A stretch of DNA of 37,362 bases, taken from an uncultured Planctomycetaceae bacterium (GTDB taxonomy: Bacteria > Planctomycetota > Planctomycetia > Pirellulales > UBA1268). The notes beneath the pieces are model-generated. The model was not told the DNA's origin. It was given only the letters and a program-made list of their open reading frames with translations, and did no database searches. The stretch covers positions 1 to 37,362 of the forward strand of contig CAIWZS010000181.1 in NCBI GenBank assembly GCA_903917235.1. The letters run 5' to 3'. Positions within the stretch are counted from its first letter, which is position 1, and each line of letters starts with the position of its first letter. This document shows positions 1 through 7,885 of the stretch, piece after piece. Made by a program: the position numbers and the translations under genes.

Positions 1-1
1 G

Positions 2-901
2 CAGGGGCGCGGTGCCTGCGACGTGAAGGGAGGCCTCGCGGCGATGCTCGTGGCGCTCGAGCGGCTCGCGGGGTCGGCCGGTGGACGAGAGGCGACGGTC
101 ATCCTCATCGCGACGGTGAACGAGGAATGCGGCTTCAGCGGAGCCCGGGCCGCGACCCGCCTCTGGGGCGGCGAGCCGCCGACGCCGAGCGACGAACCGG
201 CCCGCGCGTTGCTCTCGAGCCCGGCGGCGCTCGCGGTCGTCGCGGAGCCGACCGAACTCGCCCTCGTCGCGCAGCACAAAGGCGCCGTGCGCTGGCGGGT
301 GCGCATCCACGGCCGCGCCTGCCACAGTGCCTACCCCGAGCGGGGCGACAACGCGATCTATCGCGCGGCGCCGGCCATCGCCGCCATCGAGTCGCTCGCC
401 CTCGAGCTGCTCGACCGCGACGCGAAGCATCCGTGCGGCCCGCCCACGCTCAGCCTGGGCACGATCCGCGGCGGTGCCGGCGTGAACCTCGTGCCGGACG
501 GCGTCGTGCTCGAGATCGACCGGCGGCTCCTGCCCGGGGAATCGCCGCGTGCCGCGCGCGACGAGGTCATCGCCCGGATCGCATCGGCCTGCGGCGGCAC
601 ACGGATCGACCACGACCCGCCGTTCATCGAGAGCCTCGGGCTGCCCGACGGCACCGGCGCGCCGTCCGCCGCCCCGTGGGTCCACCGTCTCGTCACAGCC
701 TCCCGGCGACACGGCTTCGAGGCCGCCACCACCGCGGCTCGTTACGGCACGAATGCGAGCGTCTATGCCGCCGCCGGGGTGCCCTCGATCGTGTGGGGGC
801 CGGGCTCGATCGCCCAGGCACACACGGCCGACGAGTGGATCGACCTCGCACAGCTCGATGCATCGGTCGAGGCCCTCGTGGGCATGGTTACCGAGGCGTG
901 A
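2..901 (+). CDS. M20-family metallopeptidase/deacylase (ArgE/DapE type), 5'-truncated
   Basis: The reading frame is already open at base 2, so the gene starts outside the window; about 299 codons are visible. The visible part begins inside the M20 zinc-site motif GRGACDVKGGLAAM. It continues with the catalytic/metal pair in TVNEECGFSGA, the dimerisation-domain stretch GRACHSAYPERGDNAIY, and the C-terminal metal-ligand region AQAHTADEWI. Family members are cytosolic zinc enzymes that hydrolyse N-acyl amino acids such as acetylornithine or succinyl-diaminopimelate. The substrate cannot be assigned from this sequence. The HTD motif expected near the N-terminus lies upstream of the window. The GTG at 23 is not the real start, because conserved sequence precedes it. 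The next gene is convergent, 200 bp away. Confidence 0.9.
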   Translation, partial: QGRGACDVKGGLAAMLVALERLAGSAGGREATVILIATVNEECGFSGARAATRLWGGEPPTPSDEPARALLSSPAALAVVAEPTELALVAQHKGAVRWRVRIHGRACHSAYPERGDNAIYRAAPAIAAIESLALELLDRDAKHPCGPPTLSLGTIRGGAGVNLVPDGVVLEIDRRLLPGESPRAARDEVIARIASACGGTRIDHDPPFIESLGLPDGTGAPSAAPWVHRLVTASRRHGFEAATTAARYGTNASVYAAAGVPSIVWGPGSIAQAHTADEWIDLAQLDASVEALVGMVTEA

Positions 902-941
902 CGCGTCGCAACCTGCAGACCCCCGGGGCGAAGAGTCCCCA

Positions 942-965
942 GTGGCGCACGCCTCCAGGCGTGCG
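942..965 (+). repeat. Dispersed palindromic repeat, copy 1
   Basis: Identical over 24 bp to the copies at 1050-1073 and (inverted) 29756-29779. The core GCACGCCTCCAGGCGTGC can form an 8-bp stem with a 2-nt centre. It lies in the convergent gap between the M20 gene and the GMD-family gene. Function unknown; a REP-like element or a transcription-ending hairpin are both possible. Confidence 0.85.
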
Positions 966-980
966 AATCGACGCGACCCG

Positions 981-1004
981 GTGGCATACGCCTCCAGACG
1001 TGAC
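981..1004 (+). repeat. Dispersed palindromic repeat, degenerate copy 2
   Basis: Begins GTGGCATACGCCTCCAGACG and differs from the 24-bp consensus at several places, on both sides of the dyad, so most of the stem is lost. It sits 39 bp after the start of copy 1 and 69 bp before the start of copy 3, which makes a small irregular array. Confidence 0.7.
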
Positions 1005-1049
1005 CTCGGTGTCGCTGAGGTTTGTGTGCTGGTCGTCCCCTGTCCTCAT

Positions 1050-1073
1050 GTGGCGCACGCCTCCAGGCGTGCG
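1050..1073 (+). repeat. Dispersed palindromic repeat, copy 3
   Basis: Same 24 bp as copy 1. Similarity to the inverted copy at 29756-29779 continues past the core: the flank CATGCGGCCTC here matches the reverse complement there with one difference. The mobile or duplicated unit is therefore longer than the palindrome. It lies just downstream of the stop codon of the GMD-family gene (1102). Confidence 0.85.
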
Positions 1074-1101
1074 CATGCGGCCTCGCGTCGGAGAGGACCG
1101 A

Positions 1102-2100
1102 TCACGCCGCGCGACGCAGCGGCTCGGCGGGTCGCCGCGCCTCGACGAGCATCCGCGCGACGTCGGGCATCGTGGATCGCGCCCGCCAGGCGAGCCGTTC
1201 GGTCGTGCGCGAGGTCGCGGCGCGGCTCACGGGGATCTCGCCTGCACGCATGAGCGACTCATCCCGCGTGACGTGACGCCGCCAGTCGAGCCCGAGGCTG
1301 CGGAACACCGCGGCCACGAAGTCTTCGAGCGCGACGGTCGTGCCGGTCGCGATCACGAGGTCCTCGGGCTCGTCGAGCTGGAGCATGCGGTGCATCGCCA
1401 CCACGTACTCCGGCGCCCAGCCCCAGTCGCGATGCACCGAGAGATCCCCGAGGGCGACGGTGTGCCGCGTGCCGGCGGCCACCTCGCAGGCCGCGGTGAC
1501 GATCTTCTGCGTCACGAACCGCTCGGGCCGGAGGGGACTTTCGTGATTGAAGAGGATCCCCGTGCACGCGGCGATGCCGAGGTCGCGTCGTGCACGCTGC
1601 ACTTCCCAGAACGCCGCCGCCTTGGCGGTGGCGTAGGGGCTGCGCGGCTGTGGCGGCGTGCGTTCGTCGGCGGGGCGTCCTTCGGTGTCGCCGAACATCT
1701 CGCTCGAGCCGGCGAAGAAGAGCCGGGCGGGCAGGCGCAGGAGCCGGACCGTCTCGAGCAGGTGCGTCGTCGCCATGAGGACGCTCTCGATGGTCTGCGC
1801 GGGCTGTGCGAACGAGAGCCCGACGGAGCTCTGGCAGGCGAGGGCATAGATCTCGTCGGGACGATGGCGGGCGACGACGTCGAGCGTCGAGCAGGAATCG
1901 GTCGGCCGCATCGCCTCGAGCGTCACGCGGTCCGCGATGCCGAGCCGCGCGAGGTTGCCCTCGCGGGCGGCCCGAGGCTCCCGGCTCGTGCCGACGACCT
2001 GGTAGCCCAGCGCCAGGAGGTGCGCGGCGAGGTACGCGCCGTCCTGGCCGCCGATGCCGACGATGAGAGCGGATGGTCGTCGCGGGGCGAACACGTACAT
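1102..2100 (-). CDS. GDP-mannose 4,6-dehydratase-family NAD(P)-dependent sugar-nucleotide dehydratase/epimerase (paralog)
   Basis: Extended short-chain dehydrogenase of 332 residues. The Rossmann motif is VGIGGQDGAYL (residues 14-24). The catalytic Ser region is GSSEMFG (about 131-137) and the YxxxK pair is Y156/K160 in SPYATAK. The stretches ILFNHESP and HRDWGWAPEYV are typical of GMD. The arginine-rich RRRSS loop seen in the second GMD here (12683-13705, residues 32-36) is replaced by TSREPRAAREGNL, so cofactor binding, assembly or substrate may differ. I chose the ATG at 2100 because it sits a few residues before the Rossmann fold; the frame stays open upstream without recognisable homology. 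It probably acts on a GDP-hexose in the cytoplasm. GDP-6-deoxy-4-keto-mannose reductase or an epimerase are alternatives. Confidence 0.85.
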   Translation of the reverse strand: MYVFAPRRPSALIVGIGGQDGAYLAAHLLALGYQVVGTSREPRAAREGNLARLGIADRVTLEAMRPTDSCSTLDVVARHRPDEIYALACQSSVGLSFAQPAQTIESVLMATTHLLETVRLLRLPARLFFAGSSEMFGDTEGRPADERTPPQPRSPYATAKAAAFWEVQRARRDLGIAACTGILFNHESPLRPERFVTQKIVTAACEVAAGTRHTVALGDLSVHRDWGWAPEYVVAMHRMLQLDEPEDLVIATGTTVALEDFVAAVFRSLGLDWRRHVTRDESLMRAGEIPVSRAATSRTTERLAWRARSTMPDVARMLVEARRPAEPLRRAA

Positions 2101-2351
2101 GGCAGGCGGCGCTCCCGTGGGGGCGGGACGATAGTCGGCCTCGTGGTCGGTCGGTAGGGCAGCCACCACGCGACCCGGCACCACGCCGGCGCGGGCCGCG
2201 GGGCACCCGCCGGTCACGTCGCCCCCTGCACGACCCAGCTTGCCGAGCATGCCCGCCTGCCGTGCGCTCGCGCATCCATGCCTCAACCGTCCGACCCTCG
2301 GCGACCGATACCAACTGCCGGCCCGGTTGGTCTTGTCAGGGGGGCGGGACG

Positions 2352-3155
2352 ATGCGTATTTCGAGTTTTTTCCGCGGCGGCACCTCGCGATGGCGCGGGG
2401 GACGAAGCGTTCCGGAGCCTCCGGTCTGCGTGCTCCACATCATGAAGACCGCCGGCACGTCGCTCCGCGCCATCCTCGAGGACGACATCGGGAGCGGGTC
2501 GGTGTATCCCAACGCGCGTGACCTCGCGCGGCGCGAGCATGGCTGGTATCCCAGCGCCCAGGAGGTGCTCGCCGCGCTGCCCGCCACGCGGCGGCACCAG
2601 ATCCTCATCGGTCACTTCCCGGCCGCGATCCTCGACCATCTGCCGGCGGGATATCGGGGTGCCGTCGTGCTCAGGGATCCGGTCCAGCGCACCCTTTCGG
2701 CACTCGCGCATGTCGCCCGCATCCGCGGCAGCACGCCTGCCCGGCTCGTCGAGGACGAGCAGGTGATCGGCAGGCTCGTGCGGGACTACCAGACGAAGAT
2801 TCTCGGGTGCGACGGGATCGATCAGCCCAACCACCACGACCGGGTGGACGACGCCACGCTCGACCGCGCCCTGCGACGGGTGGACGAACTGGCCTTCGTC
2901 GGCATCACGGAGCGCTTTCGCGACTCGTGCCGCCTCTTTGATCACGTCTTCGGCACGACCACGCAGCGGTTCGACCGGCAGGAAAACGTCCTGCGGTCGC
3001 GCGGCACCGAGCATGCGGAGCTCGTCCCGCTCATCCTGCCGCACATCCGCCGCGACATGGTCCTCTATGAGCACGCGACGCGGCGCTTTGCGGACGACGT
3101 CGCCCGGCTCGCTCAGGAACGGCCGCTCCTTCGCGAGATGCGGCGCGGCGCGTGA
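2352..3155 (+). CDS. Sulfotransferase family protein (PAPS-dependent), first of two in tandem
   Basis: 267 residues. The 5'-phosphosulfate-binding loop is HIMKTAGTSLR (residues 29-39) and the 3'-phosphate-binding segment is VVLRDPVQRTLSAL (about 105-118). Both are hallmarks of the sulfotransferase superfamily, which moves sulfate from PAPS to hydroxyl groups of carbohydrates. The ATG at 2352 follows a G-rich stretch that could act as a weak Shine-Dalgarno. No signal peptide is obvious, although residues 1-20 are basic. A second sulfotransferase of a different subfamily follows 49 bp downstream, so the two probably modify the same glycan. The gene is divergent from the GMD-family gene, with 251 bp between them. 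Confidence 0.85.
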   Translation: MRISSFFRGGTSRWRGGRSVPEPPVCVLHIMKTAGTSLRAILEDDIGSGSVYPNARDLARREHGWYPSAQEVLAALPATRRHQILIGHFPAAILDHLPAGYRGAVVLRDPVQRTLSALAHVARIRGSTPARLVEDEQVIGRLVRDYQTKILGCDGIDQPNHHDRVDDATLDRALRRVDELAFVGITERFRDSCRLFDHVFGTTTQRFDRQENVLRSRGTEHAELVPLILPHIRRDMVLYEHATRRFADDVARLAQERPLLREMRRGA

Positions 3156-3204
3156 GCCGCGTGCCCTGACGCACCCTCGGTCCACACCACGATCGGACGA
3201 CGCG

Positions 3205-4281
3205 ATGAACGTACCAGCGACCGCCCGACCGTCCCGCACGACCGAGCCGCACGGTCGCCAGCCCGCGCTCCGCGTCGTGTCGCCGTCCTCCACCTCGGCG
3301 TCGGCCCCGGAGGTGGCGTGGTCGCTCCTCCAGAGGCTCGGGCTGGCGCGTTCGCCGGCGGCGGACGGCCCCGTGCAGACGGGATTCATCATCGGCACGG
3401 GACGCTGCGGCACCACCCTCCTGGCGCAGATGCTCAACGCCCACCCGCGCATCTGCGTGCCCCACGAACTGCAGATTCTCTTCGAGGAGCAGACCGGCAA
3501 CGGGCCGCGGCTCTGGGAGGCGTTCGAGCGTGGCGACCACCTGCGGTGGAGCGCGCGGGACTTCTCCGCGGCGATCCGGCGCTGGTGCCCCTACCGGCTG
3601 CATCGCTGGTTCTCCTACGAAGGGTTCCTCCGCAGACAGACCTACCCGATCGTCGATCCCGGCCGGCTCGTCGGCGATCTCTACGCGGCGATCGCCCGCA
3701 GCGTCGGCAAGGACACGTTCCTCGAGCAGACGCCCTGGTATGGCCAGCGGCTGGACATCGTCGAGCGGCTCGTGCCCGGCGCCCGGTACATCCACATGGT
3801 GCGCGACGGCCGGGACGTGGCGGTGTCATTCGCCCGCACGCCCTGGTGGTCCGACGACGTGGGGCACAACCTGCAGCGCTGGCACGACGAGGTGCGGGCG
3901 ATCCAGCGAGCGGCCGCGGCGCTCCGCATCGGCAGCCGCCTGCTGACGGTCCGCTACGAAGACGTGGTGGACGATCCGGAGGGCCAGCTGCGTCGCGTGA
4001 GCGATTTCCTCGACCTCCCGTTCGCCGCGTCGATGCTCGATGCCCGGCGGTTCACACGCTACGAGCGGTTCTACCGTGGCAGCCGCGCGGGGTTTCGCGG
4101 TCTCTCGAGCGCCGCATTCCTCCGCTGGCGCTCGTCGGGCGGCGGTCCCACGTTCACGAGCAGTGTCGGCGCCTGGCGGCGCTGCGAGGACTTCGACTTC
4201 GCCCAGACGCCCCCGCTCGTCGCGCGGCTGCTGGGCGAGTTCGGGTACGAGCGGGCTGCGGGGCGTGTCCGCGCGGCGTGA
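3205..4281 (+). CDS. Sulfotransferase (Sulfotransfer_1/3 type)
   Basis: 358 residues. The PAPS-binding loop GTGRCGTT (residues 64-71) is followed by LLAQMLNAHP. The 3'-phosphate-binding motif HMVRDGRDVAVSFA starts near residue 197. A later RYEDVVDDPEGQLRRVSDFL stretch is typical of the C-terminal half of this family. The first 55 residues are polar and low in complexity, with no clear domain. ATG 3205 is the first start in the frame after the previous gene. It is likely to sulfate surface polysaccharide, given the glycan genes around it. The acceptor cannot be read from the sequence. It ends 51 bp from the convergent GT2-methyltransferase gene. Confidence 0.9.
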   Translation: MNVPATARPSRTTEPHGRQPALRVVSPSSTSASAPEVAWSLLQRLGLARSPAADGPVQTGFIIGTGRCGTTLLAQMLNAHPRICVPHELQILFEEQTGNGPRLWEAFERGDHLRWSARDFSAAIRRWCPYRLHRWFSYEGFLRRQTYPIVDPGRLVGDLYAAIARSVGKDTFLEQTPWYGQRLDIVERLVPGARYIHMVRDGRDVAVSFARTPWWSDDVGHNLQRWHDEVRAIQRAAAALRIGSRLLTVRYEDVVDDPEGQLRRVSDFLDLPFAASMLDARRFTRYERFYRGSRAGFRGLSSAAFLRWRSSGGGPTFTSSVGAWRRCEDFDFAQTPPLVARLLGEFGYERAAGRVRAA

Positions 4282-4332
4282 TGCCGTCGCGTGGTGCGGT
4301 CGGCCGGCGGTTCCGTATGCCGCGTCGGCCAC

Positions 4333-6162
4333 TCACCGCTTCGTGCCCTCGACGATCAGGGCGCTCTGCAGCGGCGGCCGTGTCTCGAGGCCGCGCAGCG
4401 GCTCGTAGGGCGACTCGCCGTGAGGCCGGCGGGCCACCGCGGTGAACCCCGCGTTCGTGAGCAGACGCACGAGGTCGGTCTCGTCGTAGAGATAGGCGTG
4501 TCCCCAGCCGTACATGCACACATTGAGTCGCTCGCCGCGCGTGCCGAACGAGTCGCCGAAGAGGGCCCGCGCCTCGACGGCCGTCGGCTCGAGGACGTCG
4601 GCTGCGGCCGTCGGGGTCTCGAGAAACGTCTCGTCGGCGTACATGCCGATCACGTTCGCGAGGTCGGGCACCGCGATCCGCACCGTGCCACCGGGGCGCA
4701 GCAGGCGGTGAATCTCGTCGACGATGCGCCGGCCGGTCGCGCGGGGAAAGTGCTCGAGCACGTGCTCGCTGTAGGCGAAGTCGAACGTCGCGTCCGCCGC
4801 CCACACGAACGGCCTGCGCAGGTCCCAGACAAGGTCGGGCCGGCCGCCGAGATCGACGTTGAGCCAGCCGGCGAAGGCCTGGTCGCCACAGCCGAGGTGG
4901 ACGGCGCGGACGCACCCCGCGACCATGCGGGTGCGCACGTAGTCGGCCGCGATCGTCGTGGCGTGACGGCCTGACATCGGGGGACGACGCACCTCGGTGT
5001 AGCCGGGCTTCTGGGCCGCGCGCCGCGCGCGTCGGCGTACGCCCGCCACTGCCCGCGACGTGGCCTCGCCCACGGCGTGCAGGTGGTCCTGGATCTGGCC
5101 GTACACCCGACGAGTCTCGCGGCGCACGCGGTCGAACACATGGGGGCCGTCCCGACGTTCCCGCCGGCCATCATGCACCGTCGTCGTATCGGTGGCCGCA
5201 GCCACGGCGATGAGGTCGCGATGGGCGAAGCCGTGGACGTCGCGGAGCCGCGCGGCCGTCTCGGGCTGATCCATCAGCTCGTGGAGCACCTGCACGCCGT
5301 GGGTCCGCACCGTCGGGCAGCGATGGGCGACGGCGAGCCTCGCGAAGGCGAAGTCGATATCCTCCGCCGCGCCGGCGAGCCAGTGCGCAGACTCCGGAAA
5401 CGCCGTGGCGAACACGTCGGGCCGGTCGCGGAGCCGGCGCAGATGCCGTACCACGAGCGGCCACTCGTGCAGGCCGCAGTTCACGTTTGCCCGCGTCCCC
5501 GCGCTCGCGTTCGTGGCGTGGAGCCGGAACGAGAGCAGCTCACCATCGAGCGTGACGAAGTCGCCGGGCTCCTGCACCGCCATCCGCATCCACATCTCGA
5601 AGTCGCCGAGGGAGGCCATGCGTGGGTCGTAGCCGCCCACGCGCTCGTAGGTCTCGCGCCGCGCCATGACGCTCGGATGGCAGAAGAAGTTTCCTTCGTG
5701 GAAGAGCCTCGCGAGCGCGGCGCCACGGGTCCAGCGGCCGGAGACGAACGTGCCCTCGAGCGGGTGCGCGCCGGAGCGGAGCGGCCGGCCCTCGCCGTCG
5801 ATGAGCCGGGGCGTGCAGAAGACCGCGGTCGGCTCGGCCCCGTCGTCCCAGCACCGCAGTTGTCGCTCGAGCTTGGTCGGGGCGAAGACGTCGTCGGAGG
5901 AGATCATCGCGACGAAGGGCGCCCGGGCGAGCGCGAGGCCGTCGTTCGACCCGGCGCTCGCCCCGACGTTGCGCTCGCGGAAGACGCAGCGGAGCCGCTC
6001 GTCGCGGATTCCGCGGAGCACCTCCTGCGTGCCGTCGATCGACCCGTCGTCGATGACGATGAGTTCGATGTCGTGCAGGGTCTGCGCGAGGACGCTCTCC
6101 ACCGCGGCCCCCACGTACCGGGCGTGGTTGTAGCTCGGCATGATCACGCTGACGATCGGCAT
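4333..6162 (-). CDS. Bifunctional protein: family 2 glycosyltransferase fused to a SAM-dependent methyltransferase
   Basis: 609 residues in two enzymatic halves. Residues 1-240 are a GT-A family 2 glycosyltransferase: VSVIMPSYNHARYV at the start, VIDDGSIDGT near 36-45 and the metal-binding SDD near 89-91. Residues 421-609 are a class I methyltransferase: VHLGCGDQAFAGWLNVDLGG as motif I and its acidic partner, EHVLEHF, then RLLRPGGTVRIAVPDL. The middle (about 240-400) is helical-looking and unassigned. ATG 6162 is preceded by GGAGG with 8-nt spacing, which settles the start. It is the last gene of the long minus-strand glycan operon, 46 bp after the propeller gene. It probably adds and methylates (or caps) a sugar at the cytoplasmic face. 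Confidence 0.88.
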   Translation of the reverse strand: MPIVSVIMPSYNHARYVGAAVESVLAQTLHDIELIVIDDGSIDGTQEVLRGIRDERLRCVFRERNVGASAGSNDGLALARAPFVAMISSDDVFAPTKLERQLRCWDDGAEPTAVFCTPRLIDGEGRPLRSGAHPLEGTFVSGRWTRGAALARLFHEGNFFCHPSVMARRETYERVGGYDPRMASLGDFEMWMRMAVQEPGDFVTLDGELLSFRLHATNASAGTRANVNCGLHEWPLVVRHLRRLRDRPDVFATAFPESAHWLAGAAEDIDFAFARLAVAHRCPTVRTHGVQVLHELMDQPETAARLRDVHGFAHRDLIAVAAATDTTTVHDGRRERRDGPHVFDRVRRETRRVYGQIQDHLHAVGEATSRAVAGVRRRARRAAQKPGYTEVRRPPMSGRHATTIAADYVRTRMVAGCVRAVHLGCGDQAFAGWLNVDLGGRPDLVWDLRRPFVWAADATFDFAYSEHVLEHFPRATGRRIVDEIHRLLRPGGTVRIAVPDLANVIGMYADETFLETPTAAADVLEPTAVEARALFGDSFGTRGERLNVCMYGWGHAYLYDETDLVRLLTNAGFTAVARRPHGESPYEPLRGLETRPPLQSALIVEGTKR

Positions 6163-6170
6163 GTCGGTTT

Positions 6171-6175
6171 CCTCC
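6171..6175 (-). promoter_or_regulatory. Shine-Dalgarno GGAGG deciding the start at 6162
   Basis: Reads GGAGG on the minus strand, 8 nt before ATG 6162. The frame is open for 25 more codons upstream, so this site is the main reason for choosing 6162 as the start of the GT2-methyltransferase fusion. Confidence 0.75.
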
Positions 6176-6208
6176 GTGATCCCGCGCCGCCCGGCGGCCC
6201 GGTCGTGT

Positions 6209-7165
6209 TCACTCCGCGACGGCCACGCCGATGCCATGCCGGCCGAAGCCGTTGCCGTTGTAGAAGAGATGCAGCCGTTCGCCCACAGCGATCACGGCCG
6301 GATACTCGATCATCTCGGCATCCCAGCCGGCGACCGAGACGTCGATGCCCGCCTCGGCATCGCACCGCCGCCAGGTGCGCCCGTCGGCCGACTCGGCGTA
6401 GCCGATGCGGTAGGACGACGGTCCGCCGCCCCGATAGTCGTGCCAGCCCCGCCGCGAGTACCACATCCGCCACCCGTCGGCGTCGCGGAGCACCGCGGGC
6501 CGAACGAGCCCCCCCTCGTCGGGCGACGCGAAGTCGATGGCCACCGTGCCGTCGCGGTGCCACGAGATGCCGTCGGCCGATTCCGCGTACTTGATGTGGT
6601 AGCGGGGCTCGAGGGCCTCCCCGGTGCGCCGCCACTCGGTGCCGGACGCGTACCACATCCGCCACCGTGGCGCGCCATGCGGGCCGTCGGGCCAGCATCC
6701 GACGTCGGCGGTGGCGCAGAAGTAGGGATCGACCATCGAGCGGTCGAGGAGCGGCCCGGGCGAGATGCGTGCGCAGGCGAGCCCTCCGTCGCGGGAGACG
6801 GCGAGTCCGATCGCGTTGTGGAAGGGCACCGTGTTCCGCACGTTCCAGCCGAGGTAGTAGAGATGGATCGCGTCACCGGCGGGCACCGCCGCGCACGCCA
6901 TCGACCCGCAGTCGTCGAAGGCCCCGGGGCAGCCCGGCGTGAGCACCGGCAGCGGATGGTCCTGCACGATCCGCGTGGGATCGGCGGCGGCCACGTCGAA
7001 GCAACCGGTCGATGTGCGGTTGTCGGCGTCGCGCGTGGAATAGAAGACCCGGATGCGGTCGCCGAGCAGGATCGGTGTCGGCACCTGGGCGTGCGAGCGG
7101 CTCCAGGGCCGGGTGCCGTCCGGGGCGAACACGAGCCCGAGTTTTCGCCACCGCACCGCGCCCAT
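6209..7165 (-). CDS. Five-bladed beta-propeller protein, GH43/GH32-like fold, in glycan operon
   Basis: 318 residues made of repeated beta-propeller units. Blade-type segments recur: DRIRVFYSTRDADN, AIHLYYLGWN, RWRMWYASGTEW, GWRMWYSRRGWHD and RLHLFYNGNG, with IKYAESADGISW and IGYAESADGRTW as paired repeats. Acidic residues in SMVDPYF, DEGGLVRP and AEMIEYPAV sit where GH43/GH32 superfamily enzymes keep catalytic acids, but activity cannot be confirmed. There is no signal peptide, so it is probably cytoplasmic. That is odd for a glycoside hydrolase and fits proteins of this fold found beside glycosyltransferases. GAGAGG precedes ATG 7165. It lies between the acyltransferase and GT2-methyltransferase genes of the same operon. 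Confidence 0.75.
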   Translation of the reverse strand: MGAVRWRKLGLVFAPDGTRPWSRSHAQVPTPILLGDRIRVFYSTRDADNRTSTGCFDVAAADPTRIVQDHPLPVLTPGCPGAFDDCGSMACAAVPAGDAIHLYYLGWNVRNTVPFHNAIGLAVSRDGGLACARISPGPLLDRSMVDPYFCATADVGCWPDGPHGAPRWRMWYASGTEWRRTGEALEPRYHIKYAESADGISWHRDGTVAIDFASPDEGGLVRPAVLRDADGWRMWYSRRGWHDYRGGGPSSYRIGYAESADGRTWRRCDAEAGIDVSVAGWDAEMIEYPAVIAVGERLHLFYNGNGFGRHGIGVAVAE

Positions 7166-7219
7166 TCGCCTCTCGCTCCCCCGTCGTTCGCTGCCGCGAG
7201 ACGCGGACGCGCCCGCCGG

Positions 7220-7885
7220 TCACCGTTCCAGTCGGTCGCTCGTGATCTTCATCACCTCGCCCGGATTGCCCTTCACCACGGACCGCTCGGCGGTGTCCCG
7301 TGTCACGGCCGTGGCCATGCCGACGTAGGTGTGGGCGCCGAGCGTGATACCGTCGCGCAGGGTGGCGTTCACGCCGATGAACGAGTTGCGTCCCACGACG
7401 CAGTGGCCCGAGATCACGACGTGCGAGGTGACGAAGGCATGATCCTCGATCGTGGTGTGGTGGCCGACGTGATTGCCGCTCCAGAGCACGACATTGGAGC
7501 CGATCCGGCAGAAGGGCTGCAGCGTGTTGTCCTCGAGGACGAAGCAGTTGTCGCCGATCTCGAGTCCGGGGAAGCGGGTCGCCTTCGAACTGACGTAGGA
7601 GACGAGCTCGTAGCCGGCGCCGCGGAGCAGGCCGTAAATCCGTTCACGGAGCGTGTTCATCCGGTAGTGCGACGCCGGCGCGAACGCGAGGCACGCATCC
7701 GGCGGATACTGCCGCGACAGTTCGTCGAGCGGCACGACGGGCAGCCCCTCGAAGCGGCCCGACTCCGGCACGTAGTCGCGCTCCACGGTGAAGGCGACGA
7801 CCTCGTGCGGCGAGTCGTGCGTGAGGTAGAAGCGTGCGAGCGACGCGAAGTCGCTCGTGCCGAACACGACGACATCCGCCATCAT
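7220..7885 (-). CDS. NeuD/PglD-like sugar O/N-acyltransferase with left-handed beta-helix
   Basis: 221 residues. The N-terminal Rossmann-like sugar-nucleotide-binding subdomain starts MADVVVFGTSDFASLARFY and contains LPVVPLDEL. From about residue 107 the hexapeptide repeats of a left-handed beta-helix run (GLEIGDNCFVLEDNTLQPF, then IEDHAFVTSHVVISGHCVVG). His residues in NHVGHHTTIED (138-147) match the position of the catalytic His of PglD/PerB. The family transfers acetyl or formyl groups to amino or hydroxyl groups of nucleotide sugars. The ATG at 7885 overlaps the methyltransferase stop as ATGA, with GGGAG upstream, so translation is probably coupled. Together with gmd and the aminotransferase it suggests N-acylation of a 4-amino-sugar. 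Confidence 0.88.
   Translation of the reverse strand: MMADVVVFGTSDFASLARFYLTHDSPHEVVAFTVERDYVPESGRFEGLPVVPLDELSRQYPPDACLAFAPASHYRMNTLRERIYGLLRGAGYELVSYVSSKATRFPGLEIGDNCFVLEDNTLQPFCRIGSNVVLWSGNHVGHHTTIEDHAFVTSHVVISGHCVVGRNSFIGVNATLRDGITLGAHTYVGMATAVTRDTAERSVVKGNPGEVMKITSDRLER

Noticed and set aside
127-2157. Long plus-strand open frame across the M20 gene and antisense to the GMD-family gene
   Set aside because: Arg-rich composition and no homology; it crosses intergenic repeats. It is a by-product of high GC.
2310-2331. Inverted repeat ACCAAC/GTTGGT before the first sulfotransferase
   Set aside because: Only a 6-bp stem with a 10-nt loop; not enough to call a regulatory element.
2965-2980. 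T-loop-like GGTTCGACC suggesting a tRNA
   Set aside because: It lies inside the sulfotransferase coding sequence and no cloverleaf can be formed around it.
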